A DNA stretch of 15,519 nucleotides from positions 1 through 15,519 of the forward strand of contig CAMPYB010000022.1 in assembly GCA_946998115.1 (NCBI GenBank). Reading direction: 5' to 3'. Below, one piece after another: positions 15,324 to 15,519 of this stretch. Below the pieces are notes generated by a model that ran no database searches, was not told the DNA's origin, and saw only the letters and a list, made by a program, of their open reading frames with translations. The translations under genes and the position numbers were made by a program. The stretch is from an uncultured Actinomyces sp. Its GTDB lineage: Bacteria; Actinomycetota; Actinomycetes; Actinomycetales; Actinomycetaceae. Each line of letters opens with the position of its first letter. Positions within the stretch are counted from its first letter, which is position 1.

Positions 15324-15519
15324 TCACAAGTCCCACGAACTCTCCTTCGTGCTGTTTAGCAAATGAAGTAATAGTTCGTAGCTCGTGAAACAGTATTGCT
15401 TCGATCTGAATATTTCTAATTTGATGTGATGAGCATTTTTATCGTATGTACCATTAAATAGTAGTAAGATATGAAAGCCATGCTTACTTGGGCTGTATTC
15501 GATATAAGCGTGCTTGAAA
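15324..15519 (-). CDS. 3' end of a phage/plasmid-type DNA primase-like gene, probably truncated
   Basis: The frame is open from the window edge to a TGA at 15326-15324 and gives about 64 residues without a visible start. It contains 'AYIEYSPSKHGFHILL' and, about 20 residues later, 'KLEIFRSKQYCFTS'. This is the spacing and pattern of the N-terminal primase part of phage and plasmid primases ('YxEYSPSGxGxHI...(I/V)E(I/M)Y...RYFTxTG'). Two features look degenerate: the SPSG glycine is Lys, and the final TG is replaced by S. The frame ends 18 residues after the motif, although the family normally continues for hundreds of residues. A second - strand frame stays open from within this region to 15256 and could reflect a frameshift. 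I read it as a decayed mobile-element gene; a short intact relative is possible. The match is by motif memory only. Confidence 0.5.
   Translation of the reverse strand, partial: FKHAYIEYSPSKHGFHILLLFNGTYDKNAHHIKLEIFRSKQYCFTSYELLLHLLNSTKESSWDL

Noticed and set aside
15290..15420. Structured RNA (tmRNA, RNase P RNA, SRP RNA or T-box) in the right-edge region
   Set aside because: None of the conserved core sequences of these RNAs was found, and the - strand reading frame with primase motifs explains the less AT-rich composition better.

Overview
The window is very AT-rich chromosomal DNA from what looks like a low-GC actinobacterium. Three things point there: the run comM (yifB) - dprA - xerC - M23 peptidase, which is typical of actinobacterial chromosomes; an oligoribonuclease (Orn) with an N-terminal extension; and actinobacterial-type DnaG and single-ACT-like threonine dehydratase sequences. 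A host-associated or reduced-genome member of the Bifidobacteriaceae or a relative is a reasonable guess, but that is inference and no rRNA is present to settle it. Lys, Asn and Ile codons dominate the most AT-rich genes.

Left part (1-3537): the 3' part of comM is followed by dprA and then xerC, all on the + strand. A membrane-anchored M23 (LytM) peptidase-like gene faces xerC from the - strand. Their stop codons touch with no spacer, and the M23 protein lacks two of its family's zinc or catalytic histidines. Middle (3538-9401): an AT-rich gap carries a perfect DnaA-box word and a strong hairpin. It is followed by a triple-DUF349 gene (-), the replicative primase dnaG (+), Orn (-) and the threonine dehydratase ilvA (+). 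dnaG and orn converge on a clear bidirectional terminator. Right part (9402-15192): a 14-TMS-type drug efflux MFS protein (+), a glyoxalase II-like metallo-beta-lactamase-fold hydrolase (+), a DEAD-box RNA helicase with a DbpA-type RNA-binding domain (-), and a second MFS exporter (-).

Most genes appear to be single transcription units, apart from the comM-dprA pair. Information processing dominates: replication priming, chromosome dimer resolution, processing of incoming ssDNA, RNA turnover and RNA unwinding. One biosynthetic enzyme and two exporters are added. Perfect or near-perfect TATAAT -10 elements, mostly without a good -35, precede dnaG, orn, the first MFS gene and the MBL gene. The second MFS gene seems to be transcribed almost without a leader.

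The least expected item is at the right edge (15324-15519, - strand). An open reading frame without a visible start carries the motif pattern of phage/plasmid primases (YxEYSPSxxGxH, then LEIF...QYCFTS) and stops soon afterwards. It looks like the end of a truncated mobile-element primase and suggests a decayed integrated element just beyond the window. I see no CRISPR array, tRNA, rRNA, insertion sequence or clear defence system.
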